A stretch of DNA of 48,596 nucleotides from Alphaproteobacteria bacterium (GTDB lineage Bacteria; Pseudomonadota; Alphaproteobacteria; Puniceispirillales; Puniceispirillaceae): contig JADHLI010000017.1 in NCBI GenBank assembly GCA_016780775.1, positions 1 through 48,596 on the forward strand. The letters are read 5' to 3'. Every line of letters begins with the position of its first letter. Position 1 is the stretch's first letter. A model generated the notes under the pieces. It was not told the origin of the DNA. It saw only the letters and a program-made list of their open reading frames with translations, and did no database searches. Positions 35,652-44,532 of this stretch are shown piece by piece. A program made the translations under genes and the position numbers.

Positions 35652-37965
35652 CGCGCTTTCCTACATGATTAGCGGCTGAAATTATACCAGCTGATTCCAT
35701 TTCTTCAATCAGGGTGGCAGCTCGATTATACCCAATTTTCAAATGCCGTTGTACAAAACTGGTAGAGGCTTTTTGCTCGCGAATAACCAGTGCCACGGCC
35801 TGATCATACAGACTATTACCGCTAGCAGATGCACCAGCACCGTTCTCACCTGCAACAGCAGGATCGGCCGCCTCTGCTTCTTCGGTAACGCTTTCATTAT
35901 ATTCAGGCTCACCTTGCTGACGCAGGAAATTTGCCACTTCTTCAACCTCGTGGTCATCCACAAATGGGCCATGTACCCGCACAATGCGACCGCCCCCTTC
36001 CATATACAACATATCCCCGCGTCCCAAAAGCTGTTCAGCACCCTGCTCGCCCAAAATGGTGCGGCTATCAATGCGGGAGGTTACCTGAAAAGAAATGCGG
36101 GTTGGAAAATTCGCTTTAATCGTGCCAGTAATCACATCAACAGACGGTCTTTGCGTGGCCATGATAACATGAATGCCAGCCGCGCGCGCCATCTGCGCCA
36201 GCCGTTGCACAGCAGCTTCAATTTCCTTGCCAGCCACCATCATTAAGTCAGCGACCTCATCGATAATAACCACTATATAAGGTAGCGGTGCAAGGTCTAA
36301 TATCTCTTCTTCAAAAACTGGCTTTCCTGTTTCCGCATCAAACCCTGTTTGCACCCGTCTCGTCAGCATCTCACCCTTATCACGGGCTTCGGCCAGCCTT
36401 TCATTATAGCCATCGATATTACGCACGCCCATTTTTGCCATATTGCGATAGCGATTTTCCATTTCGCGTACCGCCCATTTCAGCGCCATAACAGCCTTTG
36501 ATGGATCTGTAACTACTGGGGTCAGCAAATGCGGTATGCCATCATAAACCGATAATTCTAGCATTTTTGGATCAATCATAATCAATCGGCACTCTTCTGG
36601 GCGATAACGATATAAAAGTGACAATATCATCCCATTAATACCAACCGATTTACCTGAACCAGTAGTACCAGCCACCAGCAGATGTGGCATTTTCGCTAAA
36701 TCAGCTATAATCGGCGCTCCGGCAATATCCTTGCCCAAGGCAAGCGGCAGTTTACCACTTTGCGCCAGCCATTCCGGATGATCAAAAATATGCCGCAACA
36801 ATACCATTTCGCGTACATCATTTGGCAACTCAATCCCAATAACATTCTGACCAGGTACTACGGCAACCCGCACAGCTAATGCTGACATATAACGCGCAAT
36901 ATCATCTGCCAGCGCAATGACTCTCTGGGATTTAGTGCCCGGGGCTGGGTTTAACCCATAGCGCGTAACCACAGGCCCGTAACGCACCTCATCAATTTCC
37001 CCTTGAATGCGGAAATCTTCTAGCACCTGTTTAAGGCGTGCTGCATTATCGCCCAGCGCGTCATCATCTGGGCCAGAACTGGCCTTTGGTGGTGTTTTCA
37101 AAAGCTTCAGTGGCGGGAGTTTAAATCGGCCATCCCCTTCAAAATCAAAGGCGGTTTGCTGGCGCCTCCGTGTGGCTGTTTTGCCAGCTGGCAGGGGCGC
37201 GTCCACGGCTTCAGGGGTTTCATCTGCTAGCATATTATCCATAATTACTGGCTCTTTTCGAGCAGCTGGAGTGTTACGCTTTTTCTTGACCGGTTTTTGT
37301 ACTGAGACAGGAGCGCTATCTGCATCCGCCTCAGCCTTTTTTGGCAGGGCAGGTAATAGCGCGCGCACATGCCGAAGACTGGCAAGACCGCTAGCCATCT
37401 GCCGATAGCTAATGGCAGAAGACCAGATATAAATAAGCAGTCCGAGAATTGTAAAGACACTGGCAAGAATAGCTCGTGGTGACAGCCAACCTGGCCAGCC
37501 TATTTGACTTGTGAGTGGCATGCTGGCTTCAAAGATCAACCTGCCCGTCATACCGCCATCTGCGCTCGCCTCTACTGGTGCTAGCAAACCATGCGCGCCC
37601 GCACTTAGTAAAAATAACGATACCAGCAATCCCAGCAAGCGCAAACGCCACCGCTTCAGATGCTTCTGTACGGTAATGCGCGCACCCCAAATTAACAAAA
37701 TCAGAGATATAAGCCCCGCTACCAAGCCAAAGCTGTCATATAAAAAGCTTGCCAATTCCGCGCCAAGTGGACCTAGAAGATTATGTACATCCTGACCAGA
37801 TGCGGTATTAAAAGAGGGGTCCTGACTATTTGCCGAAAGCAGAATAACGGCCAAAACCAGCCCGGAAAGAAATATGCCCACACCAGCAATTTCAAACAGC
37901 CGGCGCCATAAAAATAGCCGCAAGCGGTCTGACATTAATGGCGGTTTATCTTCTAGTTCATTCAT
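35623..37965 (-). CDS. ftsK: DNA translocase FtsK
   Basis: 780 aa. An N-terminal membrane region with about four helices (within 25-190) is followed by a short charged linker, the alpha-beta motor domain (Walker A in GTTGSGKSVGINGM, IVVIIDEVADLMM as Walker B) and a C-terminal gamma winged helix (YDQAVALVIREQKASTSFVQRHLKIGYNRAA) that reads KOPS sites. It pumps DNA at the septum and activates XerCD; xerC lies at 4769. The linker is short compared with E. coli FtsK, as usual in alphaproteobacteria. It is 19 nt after the aminotransferase gene. Confidence 0.96.
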   Translation of the reverse strand: MNELEDKPPLMSDRLRLFLWRRLFEIAGVGIFLSGLVLAVILLSANSQDPSFNTASGQDVHNLLGPLGAELASFLYDSFGLVAGLISLILLIWGARITVQKHLKRWRLRLLGLLVSLFLLSAGAHGLLAPVEASADGGMTGRLIFEASMPLTSQIGWPGWLSPRAILASVFTILGLLIYIWSSAISYRQMASGLASLRHVRALLPALPKKAEADADSAPVSVQKPVKKKRNTPAARKEPVIMDNMLADETPEAVDAPLPAGKTATRRRQQTAFDFEGDGRFKLPPLKLLKTPPKASSGPDDDALGDNAARLKQVLEDFRIQGEIDEVRYGPVVTRYGLNPAPGTKSQRVIALADDIARYMSALAVRVAVVPGQNVIGIELPNDVREMVLLRHIFDHPEWLAQSGKLPLALGKDIAGAPIIADLAKMPHLLVAGTTGSGKSVGINGMILSLLYRYRPEECRLIMIDPKMLELSVYDGIPHLLTPVVTDPSKAVMALKWAVREMENRYRNMAKMGVRNIDGYNERLAEARDKGEMLTRRVQTGFDAETGKPVFEEEILDLAPLPYIVVIIDEVADLMMVAGKEIEAAVQRLAQMARAAGIHVIMATQRPSVDVITGTIKANFPTRISFQVTSRIDSRTILGEQGAEQLLGRGDMLYMEGGGRIVRVHGPFVDDHEVEEVANFLRQQGEPEYNESVTEEAEAADPAVAGENGAGASASGNSLYDQAVALVIREQKASTSFVQRHLKIGYNRAATLIEEMESAGIISAANHVGKRDVLISNDEM

Positions 37966-37984
37966 CTGTTAGTTTGAACATCTT

Positions 37985-39205
37985 CTATTTTATTTGGGGA
38001 TCAGATAAAAATCTGGCAAGCCGTCTTGCGGCCTCACTAATGGTGTCATGGTCATGAACAATAGCAAGACGAACATAGCCAGCACCTGGATTTATATGTT
38101 CACTAGTGGTGGCCATTACTGAGCCAGGTATAACGCTGATACCAGCCTGCTGATAAAGCTGTTTGGTCATTTCCTCATCATCACCACCCAGCGCATCTGG
38201 TACAGCAAGCCACAGAAAAAAGCCACCCTCAGGGACAGTGATTTCTAACTGCTGGCTAAGCAGATCAAAAGAGGTATCATAATGGGCGCGAATCTGTTGA
38301 TTATGAGCCTCATCACGATAGAGCGCACCAGCGGCATGAAGTAACGGTGTTGGCACCAATGCGCCGCCATTTGCCACCACCTGTTTATAGGCGACAATCG
38401 CACGCCTATCACCGCATAAAAAACCTGCCCGAAGCCCTGCTGCGCTAGAGCGTTTAGATAGCGAATTTAATACAATCAAATTGGCAAATATATCATCGCC
38501 AGATGAATCATTTTCAGCCATGCTAGCTGCAACTTCCAGCGCGCTCAGGGGCTTTTGGCGGCGCCAGATATCAATATAGCATTCATCCATCACCAGCAAA
38601 AAATTATGGGCACGCGCTAGCAAGATAGCCTTTTCAATATAAGCCTTGCTCGCTATCACCCCATGCGGATTTGTGGGATTACATAAATACAAAATACTGG
38701 TTCGTGCAAGCACGGCCTCATCAAGGCGGTCTAGATCTGCAAGAAAGCCCGTATCGGCTGTGGCATTCAGATAAATTATCTCTCCCCCAGATGCCAACGC
38801 ACCAGCACGCCATGCATGATAAAAGGGGTTACTGACCAATGCTGTGCTATTTTCTTTCGCACCTTTAACACAATAGCCCAAAAGATGTAGCGGCTCTCTG
38901 GTACCTGGCACAGGCACAATATGCTCTGCAAAGGCAAAACTATGCGCCACAGACGGAAAACGGTTTTCAAAATAATGCGAGAGATCGTCTAAAAATTTCT
39001 CACTTGCGAAGGCCTTTGGATAGGCCTGCCAGTTTCGGGACTCTTCGATAAGCACGCTATTCAGCCACTCAGGGGGCGGAATTTGCGGCTCACCAATAGT
39101 TAAATTTAACGGCGATAAATTTGTTTTAATGCTCAGCGGGTCTAATATCTTCCTAACCTGCACAAACATATTGTCATTGAAGATTGAAAAATCGGGGTTA
39201 AGCAT
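37985..39205 (-). CDS. dapC: Class I aminotransferase, probable succinyldiaminopimelate transaminase
   Basis: 406 aa, a PLP fold-type I enzyme. It shows LNLTIGEPQIPPPEWL, YLCNPTNPHGVIASK, the MDECYIDIW aspartate-tyrosine and the PLP lysine in LNSLSKRSSAAGLRAGF. The SKRS-N/S-x-G-LRAGF context is that of DapC-like transaminases (succinyl-amino-ketopimelate to succinyl-DAP), and dapF is nearby. Substrate is inferred, not shown; a general aspartate/aromatic aminotransferase is the alternative. It precedes ftsK in a conserved alphaproteobacterial order. Confidence 0.82.
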   Translation of the reverse strand: MLNPDFSIFNDNMFVQVRKILDPLSIKTNLSPLNLTIGEPQIPPPEWLNSVLIEESRNWQAYPKAFASEKFLDDLSHYFENRFPSVAHSFAFAEHIVPVPGTREPLHLLGYCVKGAKENSTALVSNPFYHAWRAGALASGGEIIYLNATADTGFLADLDRLDEAVLARTSILYLCNPTNPHGVIASKAYIEKAILLARAHNFLLVMDECYIDIWRRQKPLSALEVAASMAENDSSGDDIFANLIVLNSLSKRSSAAGLRAGFLCGDRRAIVAYKQVVANGGALVPTPLLHAAGALYRDEAHNQQIRAHYDTSFDLLSQQLEITVPEGGFFLWLAVPDALGGDDEEMTKQLYQQAGISVIPGSVMATTSEHINPGAGYVRLAIVHDHDTISEAARRLARFLSDPQIK

Positions 39206-39371
39206 AAATAGTAGAATCCGAAAATAAATAACTAGCTAGATAAACCAGCAGATAAAAAATCGCCACTTGAGATGTTGACCACACTCTAAACCAAGCAACG
39301 AGCCGGAGCAACATATCAGCATACCGAAAACACGGCCATAAAACTATGTGATGGGCAAAAAAACATCCATT

Positions 39372-39415
39372 CAAAGATAAAAAAGGGTACAGCCAAAGAT
39401 AAAAAAGGATAAGGG
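39372..39415. repeat. 22-bp imperfect tandem repeat before gmhB-like gene
   Basis: Two 22-bp units start at 39372 and 39394; both begin CAAAGATAAAAAAGG and then diverge. The second copy supplies the purine-rich sequence used as the ribosome-binding site of the gene at 39418. Confidence 0.8.
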
Positions 39416-39417
39416 AC

Positions 39418-39939
39418 ATGTTAACAAAAGCAGTATTTTTCGATAGAGACGACACGCTCCTTAGGGATAATGGCTATATGTATAAAATTGCCGATTTCAA
39501 ATGGATTGATGGTGCTATTCCTGCCCTAACGCTATTACGCGATGCCCATATTCCTATTTTTATCGCCACTAATCAGGGTGGTATTGGCAAAGGATTATTC
39601 ACTCTAGAGCAAATGCAGGCGTTTCATAATCACCTAAGAGCAGAAGCACTAAGAGCAGGTATCCCTATTACCGATATCGCTTTTTGCCCGCATCATCCAG
39701 ACGCTGTGATAGCTGAATTTGCTGCACCCTGCGACTGCCGCAAGCCCAATCCCGGCATGTTGCAAATGCTTGCCAAAAAATGGCAGATAGATCTTAGCGC
39801 TTCGGTTATGATAGGAGACAGACAAACTGATTTAGAAGCCGGCACACGGGCAGGGTGTACCTCTCTGCTGCTTACCTCTGAGACAGATTTGCCGAGCTTG
39901 GTATCAGAAGCGATAAAGATTATCGATACTGAAAAATAA
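39418..39939 (+). CDS. gmhB: GmhB-like HAD phosphatase (heptose bisphosphate type)
   Basis: A 173-aa HAD phosphatase. The nucleophile motif is FFDRDDTL, motif II is ATNQGGIGKG, a zinc loop runs CPHHPD then CDCRKPNPGM, and the last acidic motif is MIGDRQTDLEAG. This layout matches D-glycero-D-manno-heptose 1,7-bisphosphate 7-phosphatase, used for LPS core heptose. The HisB-N histidinol phosphatase is the main alternative. Unusually the residue after the second Asp is Asp (DRDDT) where Gly is the rule. It is followed 34 nt later by a UbiH-like gene. Confidence 0.83.
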   Translation: MLTKAVFFDRDDTLLRDNGYMYKIADFKWIDGAIPALTLLRDAHIPIFIATNQGGIGKGLFTLEQMQAFHNHLRAEALRAGIPITDIAFCPHHPDAVIAEFAAPCDCRKPNPGMLQMLAKKWQIDLSASVMIGDRQTDLEAGTRAGCTSLLLTSETDLPSLVSEAIKIIDTEK

Positions 39940-39973
39940 CTAAAAAATTTTCCTGAAAGTAGATATCCAAACG

Positions 39974-41209
39974 ATGAAAACAGGGCCAGAGAAAAGATGC
40001 GAAATAGCGCTGGTTGGCGGCGGGCTAACCACCTATATGATGGCTGCTGTTCTGCAACATTCTGGTTATGATTTTGTTTGGTTTTCTGGGTCCGATAACA
40101 AGCCATCTATAGCCACAGATACGCGCACCACCACCTTGCATCATGCCGGCATGATGATGCTGGAAACACTTGGCGTATGGGATGCGCTCGCAGCGGATGC
40201 ATGGCCTTTAACCGATATTTTTGTAAAAATTGCCCAAGAACGTAGCGTGGAATTTGGGCAGGTCAGAGCAAAAAATACTGGTGCTTGGCCATTGCATTTT
40301 AGCACAGATAATATGGCTATGGGGTATGTGGTTGGTAATCAAAACCTTAAAGATGCACTAGCGCCCTTTGCAAAAAAAGCCAAACGCTATCCACGCACCA
40401 TTACCAACACTACCCCCACTAGCCCAAACAAATTAACAGATGATACTGGCCAAAGCTGGGTGTGCGATCTGGTTATCGCATGTGATGGGCCCGCAAGCCC
40501 ACTTCGTAAACAAGCTGGTCTGAAAGCAAAAGAACAGGCCCGCGGCCAGACAGCCATTGTTACCAATATCCAAACCAGCCGCGCAATAAACCACACCGCA
40601 TGGCAAATTTTTTGCCCTCTAGGCCCCCTTGCCCTGATGGCAACTGGCGCGCATCAAGCCTCTGTTGTCTGGACAGTTTCAGATAGTGCGGCGACTGAAA
40701 TTGCTAGCTTGGAAGAGGCTGCATTTAATGCAGAGCTACAAGCTAGTTTTGGCAGCAATCTTGGCGATTTAAGCGTTTGCTCAGAAAGGCTGGTTTGGCC
40801 TTTGCGTCCTGTATTTGTTCCGAAATGCACCACAGAAGGGTTTGTGCTGGCAGGGGATGCAGCACATGCACTTCATCCGCTTGCGGGCATGGGTTATAAT
40901 CTGGCGCTAGGGGACGCAGCTATTTTACTAGATTGTCTGCAAGATGCACATGCGCGCGGCCTGCCAGCTGGTCACATATCAGTAACCAATAACTATCAGC
41001 GGCGGCGGGCAGCAGAGGTGTTTGCCCTCACCGGCGTTACCCAAACCCTTGATAGGATGCTTTCGCGCAAACGGGGCCTGTTTACGATGCTAAGCGCAGC
41101 TGGCATAGCTGTATTAGGAAAAACGGCCCTGCGTCATCAAATCAGCAAAATAGCGATGGGAGGCAGCCTATCAAAGGCACCGCTTTTTTCAGGTAAATTA
41201 CGTAAATAG
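39974..41209 (+). CDS. ubiH: UbiH/Coq6-family FAD monooxygenase
   Basis: A 411-aa flavoprotein hydroxylase. The N-terminal FAD motif is degenerate (ALVGGGLTTYMMAAVL), DTRTTTLHHAGMMMLETLGVW is the ubiquinone-hydroxylase signature, and VLAGDAAHALHPLAGMGYNLALGDA is the second FAD motif. It most likely hydroxylates a ring carbon in ubiquinone synthesis; the position (C1, C5 or C6) cannot be assigned from sequence. No other ubi gene is in the window. Convergent with the DUF971 gene. Confidence 0.85.
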   Translation: MKTGPEKRCEIALVGGGLTTYMMAAVLQHSGYDFVWFSGSDNKPSIATDTRTTTLHHAGMMMLETLGVWDALAADAWPLTDIFVKIAQERSVEFGQVRAKNTGAWPLHFSTDNMAMGYVVGNQNLKDALAPFAKKAKRYPRTITNTTPTSPNKLTDDTGQSWVCDLVIACDGPASPLRKQAGLKAKEQARGQTAIVTNIQTSRAINHTAWQIFCPLGPLALMATGAHQASVVWTVSDSAATEIASLEEAAFNAELQASFGSNLGDLSVCSERLVWPLRPVFVPKCTTEGFVLAGDAAHALHPLAGMGYNLALGDAAILLDCLQDAHARGLPAGHISVTNNYQRRRAAEVFALTGVTQTLDRMLSRKRGLFTMLSAAGIAVLGKTALRHQISKIAMGGSLSKAPLFSGKLRK

Positions 41210-41234
41210 AAAAGATGTGAAGAAGGCCTGATAT

Positions 41235-41600
41235 CTATTCTGGCGCGCCTTCTGCTACACGCTGGCGATAGGCAGCCATCAGATTTTCTGCATTATTGCC
41301 AAAATCATGCAGCAACGCCCAGCTAAAAATTCCGGTATCGTGACCATCGCTAAAAACAAGCCGCACAGCATAATTACCAACCGGTATCATCTCAGCTATA
41401 GTGACATTTTCTTTATTGCGCGGTGTCTTTTTCTGCGCGGCAGCATGGCCTTGTACCTCAGCAGAAGGAGATTCAATCCGCAATAGCTCAGCAGAAAGGC
41501 TGAACTCGTCTCCATTATCAAATCGAATAGCAAGCTTATCTCGTGCTTCTGAGCAACGTACTTCTATCGGCCAAATTTTGGTTGATTCTTGTTCTGCCAT
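41235..41600 (-). CDS. DUF971 domain protein
   Basis: A 121-aa small soluble protein. WPIEVRCSEARDKLAIRFDNGDEFSLSAELLRIESPSAEVQGH and YAVRLVFSDGHDTGIFSWALLHDFG match DUF971, also found as the N-terminal domain of gamma-butyrobetaine hydroxylase. The family has been linked to Fe-S metabolism by gene neighbourhood, but its role is unproven. It is the last gene of a minus-strand string with a Trm112-like protein, a LON-domain protein and CnoX. Confidence 0.88.
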   Translation of the reverse strand: MAEQESTKIWPIEVRCSEARDKLAIRFDNGDEFSLSAELLRIESPSAEVQGHAAAQKKTPRNKENVTIAEMIPVGNYAVRLVFSDGHDTGIFSWALLHDFGNNAENLMAAYRQRVAEGAPE

Positions 41601-41648
41601 TTGCTCATCCTGTCTTTTTTATACAGCTCAGGGGATAAAGACATCCCA

Positions 41649-41915
41649 CTATGATGCAGGGCTAGGTGGTGGCGGCTTATTAGCAAATTTTGCTCGCTCA
41701 CCTTCTGTTAGAGGCGTTGCAGCCTCTTCTAACATAATTGGCACCTGCCCCTTTATCGGATAGCAAAGCCCAGCTTGCAAACTGATAAGGCGCATACCCC
41801 TTGCATCATAAATTAACCCAGCGCGGGTCAGCGGGCATACCAGCAAGCTTAGTAATCTGCCAGACACAGAAGTGGTGGCACCCTTACTTTCCTTAATGTT
41901 TTGCGGTGCTTTCAT
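41649..41915 (-). CDS. Trm112/YcaR-like small protein
   Basis: 88 aa from the ATG at 41913-41915; the frame continues upstream through several ATGs inside the LON-domain gene. LLSLLVCPLTRAGLIYDARGMRLISLQAGLCYPIKGQVPIMLEEAA matches the UPF0434/Trm112-like family. The family resembles a small zinc-ribbon partner of methyltransferases, but bacterial members are largely uncharacterised and this one has only one Cys in each half. It overlaps the LON-domain gene by 23 bp, implying translational coupling. Confidence 0.87.
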   Translation of the reverse strand: MKAPQNIKESKGATTSVSGRLLSLLVCPLTRAGLIYDARGMRLISLQAGLCYPIKGQVPIMLEEAATPLTEGERAKFANKPPPPSPAS

Positions 41916-42549
41916 CATCATCAGCATGGCTGGCCATTTCCAAAATAGCAATCAGCAATTTTACCCGCTGGTTTAAATCTGGACATTCCAGCAAGGCTTG
42001 CTTTTCTGGCACATCAAATGGGCAAATCATGGACAGGGTGGTAACCAGCTTTTCATCCTCGCAATTGCCAATATGTTCCCAGTCAGCTGAATAGCCTTTC
42101 AGTTCAAAATAATGACGTAAATTTTCTATCAGAAGGGCGCGGTCTATCTGGCTTTCATCTGGTATCAAATCATTTTTGAAATCTATCCAGGACACATTCG
42201 CCATCTTATAGCCATCCTCGACTTCATGAATATCCAGCAAGCGATAGCGCAATGTACCAGATAAGGTAATGAGTAATCTGCCATCATCTGACTCACCATA
42301 ACTACTAATCCGTCCGGCACAGCCAATTTCATATAAATTATCTTCTTCATCTGCGCGCGGTTGCACCATGCCAATAAGCCTGTGCGGCTGTACTAAACAA
42401 TCGCGTACCATCGCCAGATAACGTGGCTCAAAAATATTTAACGGCAGTTTGCCACCTGGCAACAATAATGCGCTCGGCAGGGGAAAAATAGGTAATTGTC
42501 TTGGCAGCTCTGAAAATTCAGGCTCAAAGGGTCCTCTTGTTGTCGCCAT
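41893..42549 (-). CDS. LON substrate-binding domain protein
   Basis: 218 aa. ELPRQLPIFPLPSALLLPGGKLPLNIFEPRYLAMVRDCL is the N-terminal (LAN/LON) domain of Lon protease, here without ATPase or protease domains. GCAGRISSYGESDDGRLLITLSGTLRYRL continues the fold. Stand-alone LON-domain proteins are common in alphaproteobacteria and usually sit with thioredoxin and Trm112-like genes, as here; a role in substrate recognition is only assumed. Confidence 0.9.
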   Translation of the reverse strand: MATTRGPFEPEFSELPRQLPIFPLPSALLLPGGKLPLNIFEPRYLAMVRDCLVQPHRLIGMVQPRADEEDNLYEIGCAGRISSYGESDDGRLLITLSGTLRYRLLDIHEVEDGYKMANVSWIDFKNDLIPDESQIDRALLIENLRHYFELKGYSADWEHIGNCEDEKLVTTLSMICPFDVPEKQALLECPDLNQRVKLLIAILEMASHADDDESTAKH

Positions 42550-42682
42550 CGCTCGGCGTCTCCCCGAAAAAACTCCATGCCTTATATCTCTTACAATATT
42601 CAGGCAAAAATCATTAAGATATCAAATTTTACAAGCTGTAGCGTTACTGCCGCGACTTGCTGAATAACGATATAAGCCAGTT

Positions 42683-42722
42683 TCTAAGAAAACAAAGAGG
42701 GGCTTTTAGGAAAACAAATAGG
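42683..42722. repeat. 22-bp imperfect duplication at the cnoX 3' end
   Basis: Two stretches containing AAAACAAA and ending in AGG (42683-42700 and 42704-42722) are offset by 22 bp. The cnoX stop codon (42706-42708) lies in the second copy, so the duplication affects the gene's last codons and 3' flank. Confidence 0.5.
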
Positions 42723-43605
42723 TGGATAATTTACGGCGTGCCGCAATGACACCAGCATCCATTGGCCCAAGCGCGGAGAAAATCTCAAAGAGCTGAGTAC
42801 GCGCAGCACCTTCCTGCCAATCTTTATCCTTTTTAATTGATTGCAGAAGCACCTCCATCGCCGCAGCGGTTTCCCCGCCAGCATAAAGCGCAAGCGCTAA
42901 ATCTTGATGTGCTTGTAAATCATCTGGATTAGCCTCTATAGCCGCACGAAGGGAGGCGGTCTCACCCACACTTTCTCCAGATTTCTCTGCTAGTTCTACA
43001 GCAGAAATCGCTTCTTGCATCTCTGGGCGCGCGCGCCTGTCTTCATCCAAGCTATCAATGATTTCACGTGCGCTTTCCAACTCTCCCATAACCGCTAGCG
43101 CCCGCACCATACCTGAAAGCGCGTCCAACGAATCTGGTTGCATAGCAAGCGCCTGCTGAAACTGTGCAAGCGCAACATCGCCTTGACGTGCAGACAAAGC
43201 CTCGCGCCCAGCTTCGATAAACGGAACAATGTCTGCAGTACCTGGGGCTTGTGCGACCAACTTTTCAACAAATTGACGTACCGCTGATTCAGGCTGGGCA
43301 CCAGCAAATCCATCAACCGGTCGCCCGCCTACCAAACCAAACACTGCTGGCACAGATTGCACGCGCATTTGTTGAGCTAGAGGTTCATTCTCATCAATAT
43401 TTACCCGCGCTACACGCACATTGCTAAAAGAAGCGGCGACCTTTTCTAAAACGGGTCCTAGCTGTTTACATGGACCGCACCAAGGCGCCCAAAATTGCAG
43501 TATAACGGCCTTTTGATTGCTGGCCTCCACCACATCAGCCATAAAGCTATCCATAGTAACATCAATCACATCGCTTGTATTTTGCGCAGCAAGTATAGGT
43601 TCCAT
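42706..43605 (-). CDS. cnoX: CnoX-like thioredoxin/TPR protein
   Basis: 299 aa. An N-terminal thioredoxin domain (about 1-115) with an intact redox centre QFWAPWCGPCKQL (Cys43, Cys46) is fused to a TPR-like helical region (about 125-299). This is the YbbN/CnoX architecture, a chaperone-holdase that protects clients from oxidation and passes them to GroEL or DnaK. E. coli CnoX lacks the CxxC; the intact one here resembles the active Caulobacter form. It is followed by the LON-domain gene. Confidence 0.9.
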   Translation of the reverse strand: MEPILAAQNTSDVIDVTMDSFMADVVEASNQKAVILQFWAPWCGPCKQLGPVLEKVAASFSNVRVARVNIDENEPLAQQMRVQSVPAVFGLVGGRPVDGFAGAQPESAVRQFVEKLVAQAPGTADIVPFIEAGREALSARQGDVALAQFQQALAMQPDSLDALSGMVRALAVMGELESAREIIDSLDEDRRARPEMQEAISAVELAEKSGESVGETASLRAAIEANPDDLQAHQDLALALYAGGETAAAMEVLLQSIKKDKDWQEGAARTQLFEIFSALGPMDAGVIAARRKLSTYLFS

Positions 43606-43675
43606 TTATTTTCAAACTCTCTTCATTTGTTCTTTTGATCGCACATCTGGCTATCATCATAAAATGCATTATGGT

Positions 43676-44215
43676 TTATTCGCTAAAATCAATCCAGTGA
43701 TATTCTGCGCCCAAAGCTGCTAAAAAAGCTTCTAAACTGGCCGGCGCCATCCCAACCGTGCGGTCATTTACAAGCGGGTGCATATATAACAGCTTTTTTT
43801 CGCGCAAGCTGGCATCCATAAATAGCTGAACCTGTTTTTGCACTCCATTTATCATAGATAGAGGCGTAACCGCGCCTGGCCGCACGCCTAAATTTTCCAG
43901 CAATCTGTCTGCTGAGCCAAATGACAGGCGGTTTGCCCCTATTTTCTCGGCTACAAATTTTAATTCCAATTCTGCATCTTCTTGCAAAACAACCAGATAA
44001 TTTTGTTTCTTTTTATCACGTAGATACAGGTTTTTGATATGGCCACCACCATCTGCTGCACTTAAAAAACCGTCTCTGACTTGTTTCGAGTCTGCAACTG
44101 TGCGCAACGGGATATGATCCATGCGGCTATAGCTGAGCCCTGCTTCATCCAGATGGGCAAGAAGATTTTCTGAAGAAATAGGCAAGCTATCCTGATAGGC
44201 TGATGAGGCATCCAT
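43676..44215 (-). CDS. Prolyl-tRNA editing protein (YbaK/ProX family)
   Basis: 179 aa from the ATG at 44213-44215, which has AGGAGG nine bases upstream. YbaK/EbsC fold: GGGHIKNLYLRDKKKQNYLVVL contains the lysine and glycine of the active site, and GVRPGAVTPLSMINGVQK is the second signature. It likely deacylates Ala-tRNA(Pro) in trans (ProXp-ala/PrdX type). It ends the minus-strand string. The frame's earlier ATG at 44242 is less likely. Confidence 0.88.
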   Translation of the reverse strand: MDASSAYQDSLPISSENLLAHLDEAGLSYSRMDHIPLRTVADSKQVRDGFLSAADGGGHIKNLYLRDKKKQNYLVVLQEDAELELKFVAEKIGANRLSFGSADRLLENLGVRPGAVTPLSMINGVQKQVQLFMDASLREKKLLYMHPLVNDRTVGMAPASLEAFLAALGAEYHWIDFSE

Positions 44216-44532
44216 AAATCTGCCCCTCCTTTTTAAAATCACAGTGGCTATGTATTCGGCACGAAGCCAGATTAATTTTTCATATCGGGTGAATTTTTCA
44301 TACCAGATTCATTTTTCATATAGGTAGTGCCGCCAAATCTGCAAGCACCAACTATGCTCAATGATGGTTTGTTCCTGAATTGGGGCATCTGAAAACAGCA
44401 CTTAAAGACCCTTCAAGAAATGTAACAGAATGCAACTATTGACCCTGCTAGCCTGCGCTATTAATCAAGGGAAATCTGGGTATTTTTGCTGTGCATAAAA
44501 ACCTAATAAACCTGTTGGAAATAAAGATATAT
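44216..44532. other. 317-bp divergent spacer between editing protein and oxidoreductase
   Basis: It contains no convincing gene. Three 18-bp units starting ATTTTTCATA lie at 44275-44328. A possible promoter for the rightward genes, TTGACC (44439-44444), 17 nt, TAATCA (44462-44467), leaves a leader of about 65 nt; the -10 match is weak. Confidence 0.5.
44275..44328. repeat. 18-bp tandem repeat, three units
   Basis: Units begin at 44275, 44293 and 44311: ATTTTTCATATCGGGTGA, ATTTTTCATACCAGATTC, and ATTTTTCATATAGGTAGT. The first 9-10 bases are conserved and the rest has drifted. It lies about 60 bp upstream of the editing-protein start. Confidence 0.85.

Noticed and set aside
44439-44467. Firm promoter call for the oxidoreductase gene
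   Set aside because: The -35 is good and spacing is 17 nt, but the TAATCA -10 is weak; kept only as a note in the spacer entry.
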